Program-made: the position numbers and the translations under genes | Notes under the pieces: generated by a model | Seen by the model: the letters and a program-made list of their open reading frames with translations, nothing else | What the model was told of the DNA's origin: nothing | Database searches by the model: none | In this document: positions 11,472 to 22,578 of the stretch, piece by piece | Numbering within the stretch: position 1 is the stretch's first letter | How the letters are laid out: each line of letters opens with the position of its first letter | From: Elymus sibiricus | Lineage: Eukaryota > Streptophyta > Magnoliopsida > Poales > Poaceae | Assembly (NCBI GenBank): GCA_039707655.1 | Contig: CM077667.1 | Coordinates: forward strand, 416,931,409-416,995,408 | Direction: 5' to 3' | DNA: 64,000 nucleotides

Positions 11472-13130
11472 ATCCCCAAGCTTAATTCCTACTCGTCCTC
11501 GAGTAGGTAAATGATAAAACAGAATTTTTGATGCAACATGTTACCCAATATGTAATCTCTTTTAGGTATGATCTTTGAGAAATAATGAACTAATAAGCAT
11601 CAACATAATAATATCCATAAACATAAATAACATAATCATTAACTTTCAAAATATATGATCCTTAAAGAACGTTACTCCCCACTCATTTTATCATATTAGC
11701 ATGGCATGACTCTATCTTCACCATATAAGTACAAATCATGAGCACCACAGTGTCAAGTCAGGCAATTGGATCGGACTTCTAACGCGCTTCAACATTTTCA
11801 ACCTCACTCAATACATGAGCGTGAACCATGGACATAGCAAATGGGTGGAATAGAGTATGGTGGTAGAGATCAAAAGGAGTCAAAGTGGAAGGAAAGTCTC
11901 GTATCAACTAGGCGGACCAACGGGTTATGGAGATGCCCACCAATCTATATCAATTCGAGGAGTAGGGATTGCCATGCAACGGATACACTAGAGCTATAAG
12001 TGTATGAAAGCTCAATGGAAGCTAAGTAGGTGTGCATCCAACTTGCTTGCTCATGAAGACCTCGGGCATTTGAGAAAGCCCGTCATCGGAATATACAGGC
12101 CAAGTTCTATAATGAAAATTTTCCACTAGCATATGAAAATGACAACTCAGGAGACTCTCTATATGAAGAACATGGTGCCACTTTGAGGCACAAGTTTCGA
12201 ATAAAAGGTAGTTGCACTGCCCCTTCTCTTTTTTTCTCACATTTTTTTGATGGTGGGCTTTTCTTTTTCGCCTCCCCCATTTCTCTCTTTTTTTCGTCCG
12301 AAGTCTCATCCCAACTTGTGGGGGAATCATAGTCTCCATCATCCTTTCCTCACCGGGACAGTGCTCTAATAATGATAATCATCACACTTTTATTTACTTA
12401 CAACTCGATATAACAACTCAATTATAATGTAGAAGAAATGACTCTATATGAATGCCTCTGACAGTGTACGAGGATGTGCAATGATCTAGCGTAACATGTA
12501 AATAATGATGAAAGTTGGCCTTGCCACGAATAATGTGTCGGCTATATGATCATGCAAAGCAATATGATGATGAAGACACAAGTCATGTGTTGTAACGGTG
12601 GAAGTTGCATGGCAATATATCTCAGAATGTCTATGGAAATGCCATAATAGGTAGGTATGGTGACTATTTTGAGGAAGATATAAGGAGGCTTATGTGTGAT
12701 AGAGCGTATCATATCACGAGGTTTGGATGCACTGGCGAAAGCTGCACCGATCCTCGAGGTGAGAACGGGCAATGCACGGTACCGAAAAGCCTAGCAATAT
12801 ATGGAAAGATGAGTGTGCGTACATCCATGGATTCACATTAGTCATAAAGAACTCATATACTTATTGCAAAGCCTTATTAGCTCTCTCGAAGCAAAGTACT
12901 ACCGCATGCCCGTAGGGAGGAGGTTGGTAGGAGTTAACCATCGCGCGCCCCCGACTCGAACATCACTTGGATTTCAAAGAGGAATAAGAATGCTCACACA
13001 TATCATCATCATGCCATAACTAATATTTAGATTAGCAACAAGTAACAGGCTTTAACTATCGATATTTCTAGTAACCAACAATCATGTACTCATGCCTTTC
13101 ATATTACTACATCAATATCATTAACCCACA
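11472..13130 (-). mobile_element. Internal 3' region of a minus-strand Sabrina-type element
   Basis: Starts (minus sense, right to left) upstream of the polypurine tract at 11472-11483, and shares GACGAGTAGGAATTAAGCTT with the plus-strand element. There is no gag-pol, and short ORFs here are chance. The ATT at 13131-13133 is the target duplicated by the CACTA element. Confidence 0.65.
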
Positions 13131-13133
13131 ATT

Positions 13134-14090
13134 CACTAGTAGAGAAATGGCTAGCCACAACTTTAATTAGTGGCGCCTCATTTTCTATCCACACCACCAC
13201 TATTTAAAAAAAAAATAGTGGTGGCGTTGGCATATTTGGTACGTCACCAGTAATAGGTTACTGGTGGCGTGCTGCCTAAAATCCACGCCACCAGTATTTG
13301 GGATCCAACAGTCTGATCCGGCGCGCTTTATCAATGGCGTGTGAAGATATGTCACGTCATTGATAGTATCAATAGTGGTGGCGTGTGTGAATAGTTCCAC
13401 GCCACCAGTAATCAGACCGGTCTGTTTAAATTTTGAATTTTTTTAACCAGTTACTGGTGGCGTGACTGAATAGTGCCACACCACTAATAATAAAATCCAT
13501 GCAATTTCTGTCCACGCCACCAATAAAATTATAACTTCTCTCTCTCTCTCGTTCGATCTCTTCTCTTTGTCTCGATTGAACTCTCAGTTGCACCTCACCC
13601 AACCATCTCCTTACGAGCCTTCTCTATCTCTCCCGCAACCCCTCGCTGCAGCCACCAAGGCCGGACGATTCTGACGAGCCTCGATGGCTATGGCCGGCGC
13701 GTAGCTCGGCGCGGACCTCGCCTTCCTCCATGTGTCCTTGCCTATGGCCAGATCCACTGCACACGGCCTCCAGTGCTCGTGCCCAACCCCTCCATGCAGC
13801 TAGGATTTTAGGCACAGCGTCGCCTTCGTCGTCGACTTGGCTTCGGTGTCCCTGGCGGCTCCTCTCCGACGGCGGTTGTGCATGACATCTGCTAGCAAAT
13901 TGCCATGGTGAGCTCCTCCCATTCCTTCGTTCTCCAGCAGTGTGTGTATACCATGTAGATCTGCTCATTGTCATGTTGATGTTCATGTAGGTGTAGATGT
14001 GTGTACACCACATCGAAATAAAATCATCTTCCTTCCTTCGTTCTCCGACAGTGTGTGTACACCATATGGATGAACATATGAATTATATAA

Positions 14091-14128
<38 letters not shown>

Positions 14129-14452
14129 TATATGGATGAATGTATACATATTTAGAATTGTATACTATTTTTTTTAAATCCATAAATACATAGTGGTGGC
14201 GTTGGTTGGTTTTTCTCACGTCACTACTAGTAGTTAATAGTACTGACATGTATAAATGTGAACGCCATTGCTATTTTAAATAGTGATGGCATGAGTGAAT
14301 AGTGCCATGCCACCAGTATGTAAAATACTGATGGTGTGGCAGCACGAACGCCACCACTACTTTTTAACCGTGGCGCCATATTGGTGGCGTCGCGTGCCTA
14401 TGCCATCAAGGCCATTTTTAGAACGTCGGCACTAGGCTTTTCTGCACTAGTG
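13134..14452. mobile_element. Non-autonomous CACTA element, 1319 bp
   Basis: Left end CACTAGTAGAGAAATGGC, right end (reverse complement) CACTAGTGCAGAAAAGCC. The 3-bp target duplication ATT (13131-13133 and 14453-14455) is exact, as expected for CACTA elements. Many subterminal repeats of GGTGGCG/CGCCACC and CCACCAGTA lie within ~350 bp of both ends, in both orientations, the usual transposase-binding arrangement. No transposase is present. The middle (about 13540-13990) is GC-rich and looks like a 5' leader with a CCATG/GTGAGC donor-like boundary at 13908, perhaps a captured or ancestral exon. It also contains an (AT)n microsatellite. Confidence 0.85.
14094..14125. repeat. (AT)16 microsatellite
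   Basis: Uninterrupted AT dinucleotide run inside the CACTA element; likely length-polymorphic. Confidence 0.95.
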
Positions 14453-14455
14453 ATT

Positions 14456-15386
14456 TCTCTTATATGGTGAGCTACATGAAGGTTTTGATTATACACTCCT
14501 TAAATACCTATCTTTTTTGGACTAGTCTTATAACCCATGCAAATTACCGTTACTATTTATTAGACTCACAAAAAAAATTGAAGCATGACAGTTCAATTAA
14601 TTCTATAAAATCTACACCGTGCTCTAAAAGATATAAGTGAAGCACTAGAGCAATTGCTTAGCTCAAAAGATATAAGTGAAGCACATAGAGTATTCTAACA
14701 AATCATGATGAACATGTGTCTCTTTCAAATAGGTGTCTCTAGTAAACAAAGATTGTGACAAACTAAAAACAAAGCAAATTATAATACACAACGCTCCAAG
14801 AAAATTACATATCATGTGATGAATAAAAATATAGCTCCAAATGACATACCGATGGAATGGAGACGAAAGAGGGGATGCCTTCCGGGGCATTCCCAAGCTT
14901 AGACACTTGAGTCTTCCTAGATTTTTACCTTGAGAAGACTTGGACACCCCAAAGCTTAGGGTATTGCTGCTCCTTATTCCTTCATCCATCGTGGTCTCAC
15001 CCAAAACTTGAAAACTTTAACACACAAAACTCAACAAAACCTCGTGAGATCCGTTAATATAATCGACATATCAACAACTGTAGGTACTGTTATAAATTGA
15101 TTAATATTTAATTATTGCATAATAGGTACTATATTCTAACTTATCCATGGCTTATACCCCCCGATACAATACATAACATCATCAAAACAAGCAAACTATG
15201 CAAGCAAAAACATAATCTTTCTAAAACGGAACAGTCTATAATGATATGTAGTAAAACCAGACTTATGTAACTCCGAAAATTCTGAAAAATTTGGACAACT
15301 TGAAGAATATTTATAAAATATTGTGTAATAATTTCAGGAATTTATCACGCTCCAGTAAAAAAACCAAAAATCTTGTACTAGGCACC
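14456..15386 (-). mobile_element. Internal region of minus-strand Sabrina-type element, continued
   Basis: On the minus strand it carries the same landmarks as 5330-5480: GGGTGAGAC, CAAGCTTTGGGGTG, AAGCTTGGGAATGCCCCGGAA with GGCATCCCCTC, and TCACATGATATG. It ends at about 15386 in a TTGTACTAGGCAC stretch and switches abruptly to a plus-strand LTR, so the two are joined by rearrangement. Confidence 0.65.
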
Positions 15387-16610
15387 CAGAGGGGGTGGTC
15401 GCGCCCTGGTAGCTTGGGGCCACCTCCTACGGCCTCTTGACCTGATCTCTTCGCTATAAATTCACATATATTGTGAAAACCCTAGAGAGCCTCCCAAAAC
15501 ACTTTTTCCGCCGCCGCAAGTCTCTGTTCCGCCGTGTGCCCATTTGGAGCCCTGTTCCGGTGCCCTGCCGGAGGGGGATCGATCATGGAGGGCCTCTACA
15601 TCAACGTTGCTGCTCCCATGGTGATGTGTGAGTAGTTCGCCACAGACCTTCGGTTCCGTAGTTATTACCTAGATGGCTATCTCTCTCTCTCTATGTTCTT
15701 CAATGCAAAGATCACCGAGATTCTCGCGGTGATCTATCTTATGTAATCTTCTTTGCGATGTGTTTGTTGGGATCCGATGAATTGTGAGTTTATGTTTAGA
15801 TTATTCATGAATAATATTTGAGTCTTCTATGAATTCTTATATGCATGATTGTTATAGCTTTGTATTTCTCTCTGATCTATCGGTTTGGTTTGGCCAACTA
15901 GAATGATTTATCTTAAGTGGGAGTGGTGGTGCGTTGTGATGGGTTCAATCTTGCGGTGCTCAATCCCAGTGACAGAAAGGGACATGACACATATTGTATT
16001 GCTGCCATTAAGGGTAAAACGATGGGGTTTATTCATATTGATTGGATTTTAGCATTATTCTGTTTTTACTTAATACTCTAGATGCATGCTGGATAGCGGT
16101 CGATGGTGGAGTAATAGTAGTAGATGCAGGTATGAGTCGGTCTACTTGTTTATGGACGTGATGCCTATATACATGATCATTGCCGTGAATAAATATTACA
16201 TAACTATGTGCTTTTCTATCAATTGCCCAATAGTAATTTGTTTACCTACCGTATGCTTTCTTCGAGAGAGAAGGCTCTAGCGAAAACTATGGTCCCCGGG
16301 TCTTCACAATTTTACAAAAGCACCAAAAATATTGCTGCCATTTATTTACTATTATTTTATTTTATATTTATATTATCTATCTATCACTACTTATCGCTTG
16401 CAAGTAACGGGTTTAAGGGGCTTAACAACCCTCTTTCCCGCGTTGGGTGCAAGTGCGTGCTCTTTTGTGTGTAGGTGCTGAAGACGGGAATTTGTGTGGT
16501 CCTCCTATTGGTTCCATAACCTTGGTTATCACAGAGGGAAATATTTATCTCTACTATGCTGCATCTCCTCTCCTCTTCGGGGAAAACCCCAACACAGTTT
16601 ACAAGTAGCA
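15387..16610 (+). mobile_element. Sabrina-type LTR, 3' part, plus strand
   Basis: Starts inside the LTR at AGAGGGGGTGGTCGCGCCCTGG, passes CCGCCGCAAGTCTCTGTTCC, GATCGATCATGGAGGGCC and ACTCTAGATGCATGCTGGAT, and ends ...TTTACAAGTAGCA at 16610. It is an inverted homologue of 234-1420. The first ~400 bp of the LTR is missing. There is no TSD with the left copy. Confidence 0.75.
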
Positions 16611-17776
16611 GATGTCGACATGTCCTCCATCCCCTCACACCTTGCTCTTCAGCTCCCAGTGCTGCTAGATGTCGGTTTTGCAGCAACGTCGTTGGATGCA
16701 GCTCCACTAACTTTGGGTTGCAGCTCCCTTCACAAACGGTTGCCACTTCACCGTCGGAGGTGCTGCTGGATGTAGCTCGACGTCGGCCGTCGCCGCTAGC
16801 ATGCAACTCCTAGCCATCGGTTGCAACTCCCATGTCCGCCCGCTGCAGCTTTGTATTACTTGGTTGTACCAAAACCAGTCGCCGGTGGTAGCATCCCTGA
16901 CTACCAGTCCACATGTCATAGTAGAAACTGGATGCAACTTTCCCAACCACCGGTTCCAGCACCCGCCACCACTGGATGCAGCATTCTGCAGCTCTCATGG
17001 ACGCTTGTTGCAGCTTTGTATTGCTCGGTTGTAGCAAAACAAGTCGCCAGTTGCAGCTTTTGTATTGTTGGGTTGTAACAAAACTAGACATAGTGGTAGC
17101 AATTTGGGATGCCAATTTGTAGCTTTGTATTGCTGGGGTTGTAGCATCTTGGGATGCCTGTTTGCAGCTTTGTATTGATGGGGTTGTAGCAATTTGTCAT
17201 GCCGGTTGTAGCATGTAACAAAATACTGCGACGCCCTGAGTTGCTCGAGCAGCGTCACCGTCCTCACAGCCTGTGGTCACCGCGCTCTCCGTCCATCATC
17301 GCAGCTCTCCAGGACACCGGCTGCAGCCCCCTCCATCCAGGTTCCAGGTCTCGTCTCCACCGGTTGCAACATGCTTTGTTGCTCACGTCGTAGTTCGCCA
17401 TTGCCGGTGACTAGCGAGAAGCCGAGGATGCAACACACGATATTGTCGTACCAACGCGACTACCCCACCCAACCGCATCAAGCGGGGGGTTGCATGCGCA
17501 TGCGAGTAGTGGCGTGGCCGGGTGGCACACGGTCATGGCCTGTCGCCGGAGGTAGCGGCCATGGCAGCCGCGGAGGAGCTTACTGCGAGGAAAAAGGAAG
17601 GGATGAGGACGAATGGTTAAGAGGATAAGATTGCATAGAGATTAAAAAAACAAGTTGTTGGCCTACCGGTATCGAGCGCGGAGGGATCGCGAGGCACACG
17701 ATTGAAACAGATCGCGTGGCACGCGTGCGTCCGGCGCAGCGTTTGGACGGCACGTTGAACGCAAACGTTTCCCCAA
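16611..17776. repeat. GC-rich field with TTGCAGCTTTGTATTG-type repeats
   Basis: A degenerate ~45-60-bp motif, TTGCAGCTTTGTATTG followed by (G/C)GGTTGTAGCA, recurs at about 16845, 17010, 17053, 17118 and 17163. The surrounding sequence is rich in TGCAGC/GCTGCA. Long open frames on both strands come from the repeat. The right part (17640-17776) is rich in GATCGCG and ends ACGCAAACGTTTCCCC, which could be a DNA-transposon terminus, but no partner repeat was found. No gene is recognised. Confidence 0.4.
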
Positions 17777-17826
17777 TCTCTACCTAATAATAATAATAAA
17801 GCACGGAGTGCTTCTACTCGCTAACC

Positions 17827-17966
17827 GTCAATTAAATTAAATTACCCCTAAAGTTGCCACTAGTTACACACTATGTCACCCATAAGTCAGAAAAATGTCA
17901 ATTAAATTAAATTACCCCTAAAGTTGCCACTAGTTACACACTATGTCACCCATAAGTCAGAAAAAT
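17827..17966. repeat. 70-bp perfect tandem duplication
   Basis: GTCAATTAAATTAAATTACC...GTCAGAAAAAT (17827-17896) is repeated base for base at 17897-17966. Perfect identity implies a recent slippage or unequal exchange. Confidence 0.9.
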
Positions 17967-18048
17967 GTTTCGTTTTTTCTTTTACAAGTCGCGGCACCGT
18001 ACTGTGTATATCAATCAACGGACCACATATTTGCTACTAGCATACAAG

Positions 18049-18120
18049 TAGCCCAATGGCTAGAGCCCAACCCTTCCACCCTGTAGTCCTGGGTTTGATC
18101 CGAGGTCAGCGCATTTTTTG
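18049..18120 (+). other. tRNA-like Pol III unit (A box, B box, T-run)
   Basis: TAGCCCAATGG at 18049 fits the tRNA A-box pattern (TRGCNNAGYGG), and GGTTTGATCC at 18092 differs from the B-box consensus (GGTTCGANNCC) by one C-to-T. The T-arm stem CCTGG/CGAGG pairs at 4 of 5 positions. TTTTTT at 18114 would be a Pol III stop. The anticodon arm and acceptor stem are not convincing, so this is a tRNA-derived fragment or SINE head, not a working tRNA gene. Confidence 0.4.
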
Positions 18121-18242
18121 TTTTTTTATCGAGCATACTAATAAAGCACATAACTACGGGGCACTTTTAAGGGCGTTAGTTTTTTTCCGTCCCGCCTCTG
18201 ACTAGCTGTTGTCCCACGCACAGAAGAAAATTGAGCCAAGGC

Positions 18243-18254
18243 GGAGTCGAACTC
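18243..18254 (-). other. B-box-like motif on the minus strand
   Basis: GAGTTCGACTCC on the minus strand, within GTTGCGAGTTCGACTCCGCC, is one base from the B-box consensus. No good A box is found at the right distance. With the unit at 18049 it makes a divergent pair of tRNA-like motifs ~150 bp apart. Confidence 0.3.
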
Positions 18255-18297
18255 GCAACCACAGATACTACTCTATATAAGCGAAAGTGCTCTTCTA

Positions 18298-18673
18298 ATC
18301 CCGAGCTCACATGAGCTCGGGTGAACAGTAAAATCAAAAAAAATAGTAAAAAAATTCAAAAAATTCTGAATTTTTTTTGTGAGAAACATTGATGTTTTTT
18401 TCACATGCGTGCAAATTTTCATCACCATATGACATTCGTGGAAAATGTGGCAAAAAAACAAAATCGATGTTCCAAAATGCTACAAAAAACAGACTTTTTG
18501 GAGCATCGATTTTGTTTTTTTTGCTACATTTTTCACGAATGTCATCTAGTGATGAAATTTTGCACGCATGTGGAAAAAACATTAATGTTTCTAACAAAAA
18601 AAAATCAGATTTTTTTGATTTTTTTACTATTTTTTTATTTTACTGTTCACCCGAGCTCACATGAGCTCGGGAT
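18298..18673. mobile_element. Fold-back MITE, ~376 bp palindrome
   Basis: Both ends read CCCGAGCTCACATGAGCTCG followed by GGTGAACAGTAAAA (right end inverted), and the arms stay complementary inward: ATTCGTGGAAAATGTGGCAA pairs imperfectly with the TTGCTACATTTTTCACGAAT side, meeting near 18490. The first 22 bp of each end is itself a palindrome. A clear TSD was not found; ATC occurs at both outer edges. The RNA would fold into a ~170-bp hairpin. Confidence 0.75.
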
Positions 18674-19135
18674 CAGAACAGCTGCGTTCCTATATAAGCC
18701 TTGATAGACAACCAACCATGTTGACTCTTGTGTACTTTCACAGGTTATTCTTTTTTACTATATCTAATCCAGCTTGTATTAGGCCACAATTGTTGTCGTG
18801 GGCCGCGCTAGGAAAAATAGTTGCGCCAACTGTTCTAGATTATGTCTGTATTAATATATAGTTGGTTTACTAATTAATAGTCCCACATCGCTTTTTTACA
18901 TCAAATTCCATCAACTTATATACATCCGCGAGTTGCACAATCAACAAGCTGAGGCATCAACAAACAAAGTGTGAGGTGTGGGTTTCAGTTACCAGGAAAA
19001 ATGAAGAAATTAGCTTGTGCCAATAAGAGACGCGCCGAAACAAGCCGGAGGAAAATTGTGTGATACGCTTGGTAAACAAGATGGGGCTGCCAGGCAAGGA
19101 CGTTGCACCACTTCTAAGTGCATAACTAAAGGAGA
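18674..19135. other. Helitron body without recognised gene
   Basis: Sequence between the fold-back MITE and the nested Helitron. Apart from the USE/TATA pair no coding frame, RNA gene or repeat is recognised. Confidence 0.5.
18879..18922 (+). promoter_or_regulatory. snRNA-type promoter elements: USE plus TATA, U6-like spacing
   Basis: AGTCCCACATCG (18879-18890) matches the plant snRNA upstream sequence element (RTCCCACATCG). TATATA starts at 18917, leaving 26 bp between them, which by my recollection is the spacing in Arabidopsis U6 genes (Pol III class) rather than the ~10 bp longer Pol II spacing. A TGGGCC at 18799-18804 could be an inverted monocot-specific promoter element (RGCCCR). The predicted start is near 18944-18948, but the sequence after it is not U6, U3 or 7SL that I recognise, and no early T-run terminator follows. 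It could be a captured promoter or coincidence. Confidence 0.4.
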
Positions 19136-21230
19136 CTAGTAAACGTGCACGTGCAACGCACGTCTAAAATGTTGACCAAAATGAGACCACATCAATATAG
19201 AAAAATGATCCCATGTATATATGAATTAAATAGATACACGATATTTGTGATGTTGCTCAAGTTATATTTTCAAAACTGAGACGTCATTGTAGGCATGCCG
19301 CTACATATAGACAATAAAATATAGTGATTGATCCTCCGAATCCCTATGGTAAAATAGATTGAGTCACTCGACAAGCTAATTCCAGCGTGATACCTAATAC
19401 AACATGATTCAGAGCAACTACTATTTACACTCTTCAATATCCTATATTGTAGATTGCTCCCTCTTTTCCTGACTGTAGCACACAGATTTCTCCATGGACT
19501 CAGTAAAACTCACCATTTTCTGTGATTCATTCGGATTGAAAGGGAAATTGTCAAATAGGCATATGAATACATTTCTCAGAAACTGAAATCATTAAGTAGG
19601 TCCATCATTCTAAAGGAACTTGCAATTAGAAGTTTTAATTGTGTAGTAGCATCTATGGTGAGGGTACAAATTGTCGTGATAGATAAAAGTATATGCATTC
19701 TGGATATTGTCATTTTTTCTCGTAACCGTGTCAAACTATAGTGACTACAAACCCGTGTAGTGAATGATAATATATTCAAAAGAGATCACTCACAATTGTA
19801 AATTGTAATTCCTAATGTATTTCACCATGATCTGTCATTGATAAGTCTATCGTATGCTAGTACTACATGATGGCTAATTACATTCCAGTTGTTTTACAAA
19901 CAGAAGCAACTGGAGTACTCTTGTTCGTTGTTCTCTCTAACTGACAAGAAACAAATAGGATATGAATTTCTTGCTAACAAATCTGAAAGCAAAGGGTCAA
20001 CCTAAATTCCATCAAAATCATTTGAGGCTAGATGACAGCAAAAGTATCAAACTCCAAAAAAAAAATCCTCAACATATAAAGAAGTCAATAGTGGGCTCAT
20101 ATATGACAGATGCAGACAAACACTATGCCAACAAATAGACCAGTACCTAAATATCATTGAACTATGTATTGTGATGCTCTTGATTATTCACTCAATGGAG
20201 CAAAGCGAAAGAGAATTTTTCCGTTCAAGGTGATATTTGGAAATATTTCAGATGTACAGTAGCTTATAGACAATGTAGCTTATCTTACATAATTTACTCC
20301 ACTGATGTGAGTGGCCACTATTTTACATAAAGGTTGACCGGATTTAAAAAGGCATTGCTTTTAATGGAAAATGAAACGGTTACATATCAATCGCAATACG
20401 GAACCATGAAGAAAGGCAAGGATAGCAATCAATAGTAGTCCATACACCTGAGAGCTATAGCCGCCCTGCTACCATCAGATATAAAATATGAATGGAATAG
20501 AAGAGACCTTCCTAGGAAACTTAATGAATATGCTTCACTTTAGCAACAACCAAATCTTTGATTTATTTTATTTTCGCTCCTTCACGTGCCATATTTTCTG
20601 TGTTTTTTCAATTCTAATTGATTTGCTTGGATTATGTTTCGATGGAGTATGGAGGTACAATTTCAATATGAAGTGACTTGTGTGCATTCTGAAGATTATT
20701 CAATTTACGGAACTGTAAAAAGAAATAACATGGCAATAGATTTTATATTGTCTTAGAGGGTACAAAAACCATGCATCAAGAAAGTTCACAATCAGGTTAT
20801 AACAGAATACCTTTCTAGTTGCAGGAACTTCAGCAACCAGCATCCTCTTTCTAGCTGCAACCAAAAATAAGATTTGAGTGATGATCTTCTAAGAGTAAGG
20901 GCAATGGGGGTAGGAGTGCCAACCATAAATAACATTGTCGACTTAAATTTCTTCGTCATTGCAAAATCACACACTATGCTCAACTTAAATTTCACGTACT
21001 CAAGCGCAGGTACAGAGCTTATTATTTAAAATAGTCACAACTTATATAATAATCCGATATACACACAAAAGCAAAAAATGCTAAAAGAATAGCATTATGC
21101 CATTTCTTTTCAAAGCAGATAAATTCCATGTTGGAGTGCCAATTCTTCTTTGGTTGGAGACCTATTGAGTAGTCGTAGATCTTAGAGGCCATATTCTTTA
21201 ACATCATATATCCCAACGCCATAGCCTCTA

Positions 21231-21255
21231 CACACACACACACACACACACACAC
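21231..21255. repeat. (CA)n microsatellite
   Basis: Uninterrupted CA dinucleotide run of about 25 bases inside the minus-strand Helitron. Confidence 0.95.
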
Positions 21256-21772
21256 CAGATTTTGCATGTTATGGTTGCAAAATCAGTAACAATCTGCCCA
21301 GATATAAAATCAATATAGGAAAGAGCGTTAGTTTTTCATACATGATTCTTCTTGACCAAATACAAAAAAAAGACAAGAATTATGTATGCACTGAAAGTTT
21401 ACCTATAACATATAGGGAATGCCATGTTACTCTTAATAATGCTTTAAATGCTTGATGATAGATGATACTACAAACATGTTTACAACAGAACGGAGGTTAC
21501 CACGATGTCATGTCAAGAGTTTTTTCTCGGATGGTATCTGTCAAGAGAAAAATACAATACTTTAATGTGATTGTACATGGTTCTGATGCTTTTGGGATAT
21601 ATTATCAGACAATTTAAAGTAGTAAACACTTTGTGGATAGCAGAGTAAGAAACATAGTGGCATGTAGGGTTGCTTTGGACTCTCTTATACACAAATAATG
21701 AACCCCTTTGCTTACATAGGTCGAAACATGTCCAGAAAGTTTTTCCATCCAACCTCTCATATTTTCCTTTCT

Positions 21773-22243
21773 TCACCTGGGCGTCGCCATTGCAATATCT
21801 CTCTGCCTCGCCCTTGTCCTGCTTCTCGGCCTGCGCAATCCCAGATCCCCGTCCAGAGAAGGGCGGAGATTTTGCAGGGCGGAGGGGGTCGGCTGGGTTG
21901 AGCGGGTGGCTTCGAGGAGGGCAGGCGGGGCTAAGCGGCGGGGTGCGACAGGTGCGGCCGGGCTGAGCGGCTGGCGGCGAGAAGGGGAGGCGGTGCTAAG
22001 TGGAGATTCTACTGGCTCAACCCCAGGTTGGCGTGTAGCCTCCGCCGTGGAGAATCGGCAGGGTGCGGAGGAGTGAAGCGGGGCCGAGGGGCGGGGCTGA
22101 GCGACAGCGGGCGTTCCTCCGGCGCGGATGAGGCGCGGAGCGAACGGCCAAGCGGGGGCGGCGGCGGCACCGAACGGCGCAGGGGCGGCGGCGAGCGCGC
22201 GGGGCCGGCGGCGGCACCGAGCGTGCGGAGGCGGCAGCGGCAC
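21773..22243 (-). pseudogene. Captured GC-rich first-exon-like block in Helitron
   Basis: On the minus strand a 156-codon open frame reads MPLPPPHARCRRRPRALAAA and is dominated by Ala, Pro and Arg; ORFs also stay open in the other frames because stop codons are scarce in such GC-rich sequence. It ends near an ATTGCAATGGCGACGCCCAG stretch that looks like a start-codon region. I read it as a captured promoter/first exon of a grass gene, not a functional protein; the donor gene is not recognised. Confidence 0.3.
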
Positions 22244-22578
22244 CGAGCGGCGCGGGGGCGACGGCGAGCGTCTGCGGGAGCGGTTCCACCGTGGGTACGA
22301 TACGGGGGAGGGTTATAGTAGCGAGGGTGTTTTCGTTAACAACGTAGAGTGTTTTCGTTAGCGAGGGAATCAGAGTTTCGTTAACAGTATAGTTAGACCG
22401 TTGATAACATGATTAGACGCTTCAGATTTGTAGTTGGATTGCCCTCTCTTCCTTTTTTAGTGGTAGTAGATACTGCATTACCAAATGGCATAAATCTCAT
22501 TAGACTGAGATTGTGGGCTGCCTTGCATCATGGTGTGGTGCATAATGGGAAGATGTTATAACAAAGAAAGCTCTAATA

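Larger units (their letters stand above)
19136..22470 (-). mobile_element. Minus-strand Helitron nested in the larger one, 3335 bp
   Basis: On the minus strand it begins TCTACTACCACTAAAAAAGG at 22470 (preceded by A) and ends ACGTGCACGTTTACTAG at 19136 (followed by T). A short CGTGC/GCACG hairpin sits just before the end. The host bases are A (19135) and T (22471), the expected insertion dinucleotide. Most of the body is AT-rich and non-coding. Near its 5' end is a GC-rich exon-like block (21780-22320), typical of gene capture by Helitrons. No Rep/helicase is present. Confidence 0.6.

Noticed and set aside
13624..14013. Minus-strand ORF inside the CACTA element as a transposase
   Set aside because: Low-complexity Arg/Ser/Gly composition, no DDE motif.
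16387..17630. Cys/Gln-rich ORFs in the GC-rich repeat field
   Set aside because: Produced by the TTGCAGCTTTGTATTG repeat in different frames; no conserved protein.
18049..18120. Functional tRNA gene
   Set aside because: A and B boxes are present, but no complete acceptor stem or anticodon arm can be drawn.
21773..22361. Several long overlapping ORFs on both strands
   Set aside because: They arise because the GC-rich block has few stop codons; composition is Arg/Ala/Pro/Gly in every frame and no domain is recognisable.
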